From positions 1 through 5,257 of the forward strand of contig JAMDBS010000153.1 of NCBI GenBank assembly GCA_023487325.1: a stretch of DNA of 5,257 bases, read 5' to 3'. This document shows, one piece after another, positions 5,201 through 5,257 of this stretch (within the stretch, counting starts at the first letter, position 1; each line of letters begins with the position of its first letter). This DNA comes from Patescibacteria group bacterium. Its GTDB lineage: Bacteria > Patescibacteria > UBA1384 > JAMDBS01. The position numbers and the translations under genes were made by a program. The notes beneath the pieces were generated by a model. It did no database searches. It was not told the origin of the DNA and worked only from the letters and a program-made list of their open reading frames with translations.

Positions 5201-5257
5201 TTAAACATTTAAACATATAAACAAGGTAACCAATTAACTAATTAACCATGTAACTAG
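5201..5257. repeat. Degenerate 8-base tandem repeat running out of the window
   Basis: Seven consecutive 8-base units occupy 5201-5256: TTAAACAT twice, then ATAAACAA, GGTAACCA, ATTAACTA, ATTAACCA and TGTAACTA. AAC at unit positions 4-6 is invariant in all seven, always preceded by T or A. The other positions drift. The array begins about 30 bases upstream of the galU start and is cut by the window end, so its full length is unknown. It encodes nothing obvious: every unit contains TAA, and the period of 8 places it in all three frames. Confidence 0.7.

Noticed and set aside
1..5257. Open frames overlapping the main genes on the opposite strand or in other frames (for example 205-462, 2628-2960, 3020-3280, 4071-4385)
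   Set aside because: They lie antisense to or out of frame with genes that have clear family motifs, and lack ribosome sites or recognisable protein features.
5201..5257. CRISPR array or iteron origin
   Set aside because: The units are 8 bases with no spacers, too short and degenerate for CRISPR, and no replication gene is nearby.

Overview
The window looks like chromosome from a small-genome bacterium of the Candidate Phyla Radiation (Patescibacteria; Parcubacteria-like is my best guess). This is inference, not a database result. It rests on several two-helix VirB2/TrbC-like pilins side by side, a solute-binding lipoprotein with no transporter next to it, a GalU with CPR-like sequence variants, AT-rich spacers with short degenerate tandem repeats, and very short gene spacing. 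All three stop codons end genes (TGA ends the middle pilin), so the standard bacterial code fits.

Left part (1-1356), plus strand. The first 301 bases hold at most the last 30 codons of a gene entering from the left, a widely spaced imperfect inverted repeat (79-105 with 209-229), and a near-consensus extended -10 promoter at 229-257. The promoter, with a full Shine-Dalgarno sequence at 286-294, drives one exported protein of 335 residues. Its N-terminal two thirds resemble the CsgG/LpoB-type fold; its C-terminal ~95 residues I do not recognise. This gene is visibly richer in G+C than the rest. It ends at a perfect palindromic terminator (1326-1356) that also serves the convergent genes.

Right part (1391-5171), minus strand, transcribed right to left. 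galU (UTP-glucose-1-phosphate uridylyltransferase) comes first, then a GC-rich hairpin, then a family-1 extracellular solute-binding lipoprotein. A pilin-like protein with a long extracellular C-terminal tail follows after only 3 bases, then a lipobox-bearing pilin-like protein after 12 bases. The last gene, a short classical VirB2-like pilin, has its own extended -10 promoter (1792-1820). The solute-binding protein and the first two pilins therefore look like one operon, and the last pilin looks separately and strongly expressed, as expected for a major subunit. All four are predicted to be membrane-bound or surface-exposed.

The right edge (5201-5257) is a degenerate 8-base tandem repeat with an invariant AAC in each of seven units, and it runs out of the window.

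The most unusual content is the set of three divergent VirB2-like pilins with different N-terminal processing signals, one carrying a tandem 19-residue repeat, coupled to a substrate-binding lipoprotein. No ATPase, permease, VirB4/VirB6/VirD4 or pilus-assembly gene is in the window, so the nature of the machine cannot be settled here.
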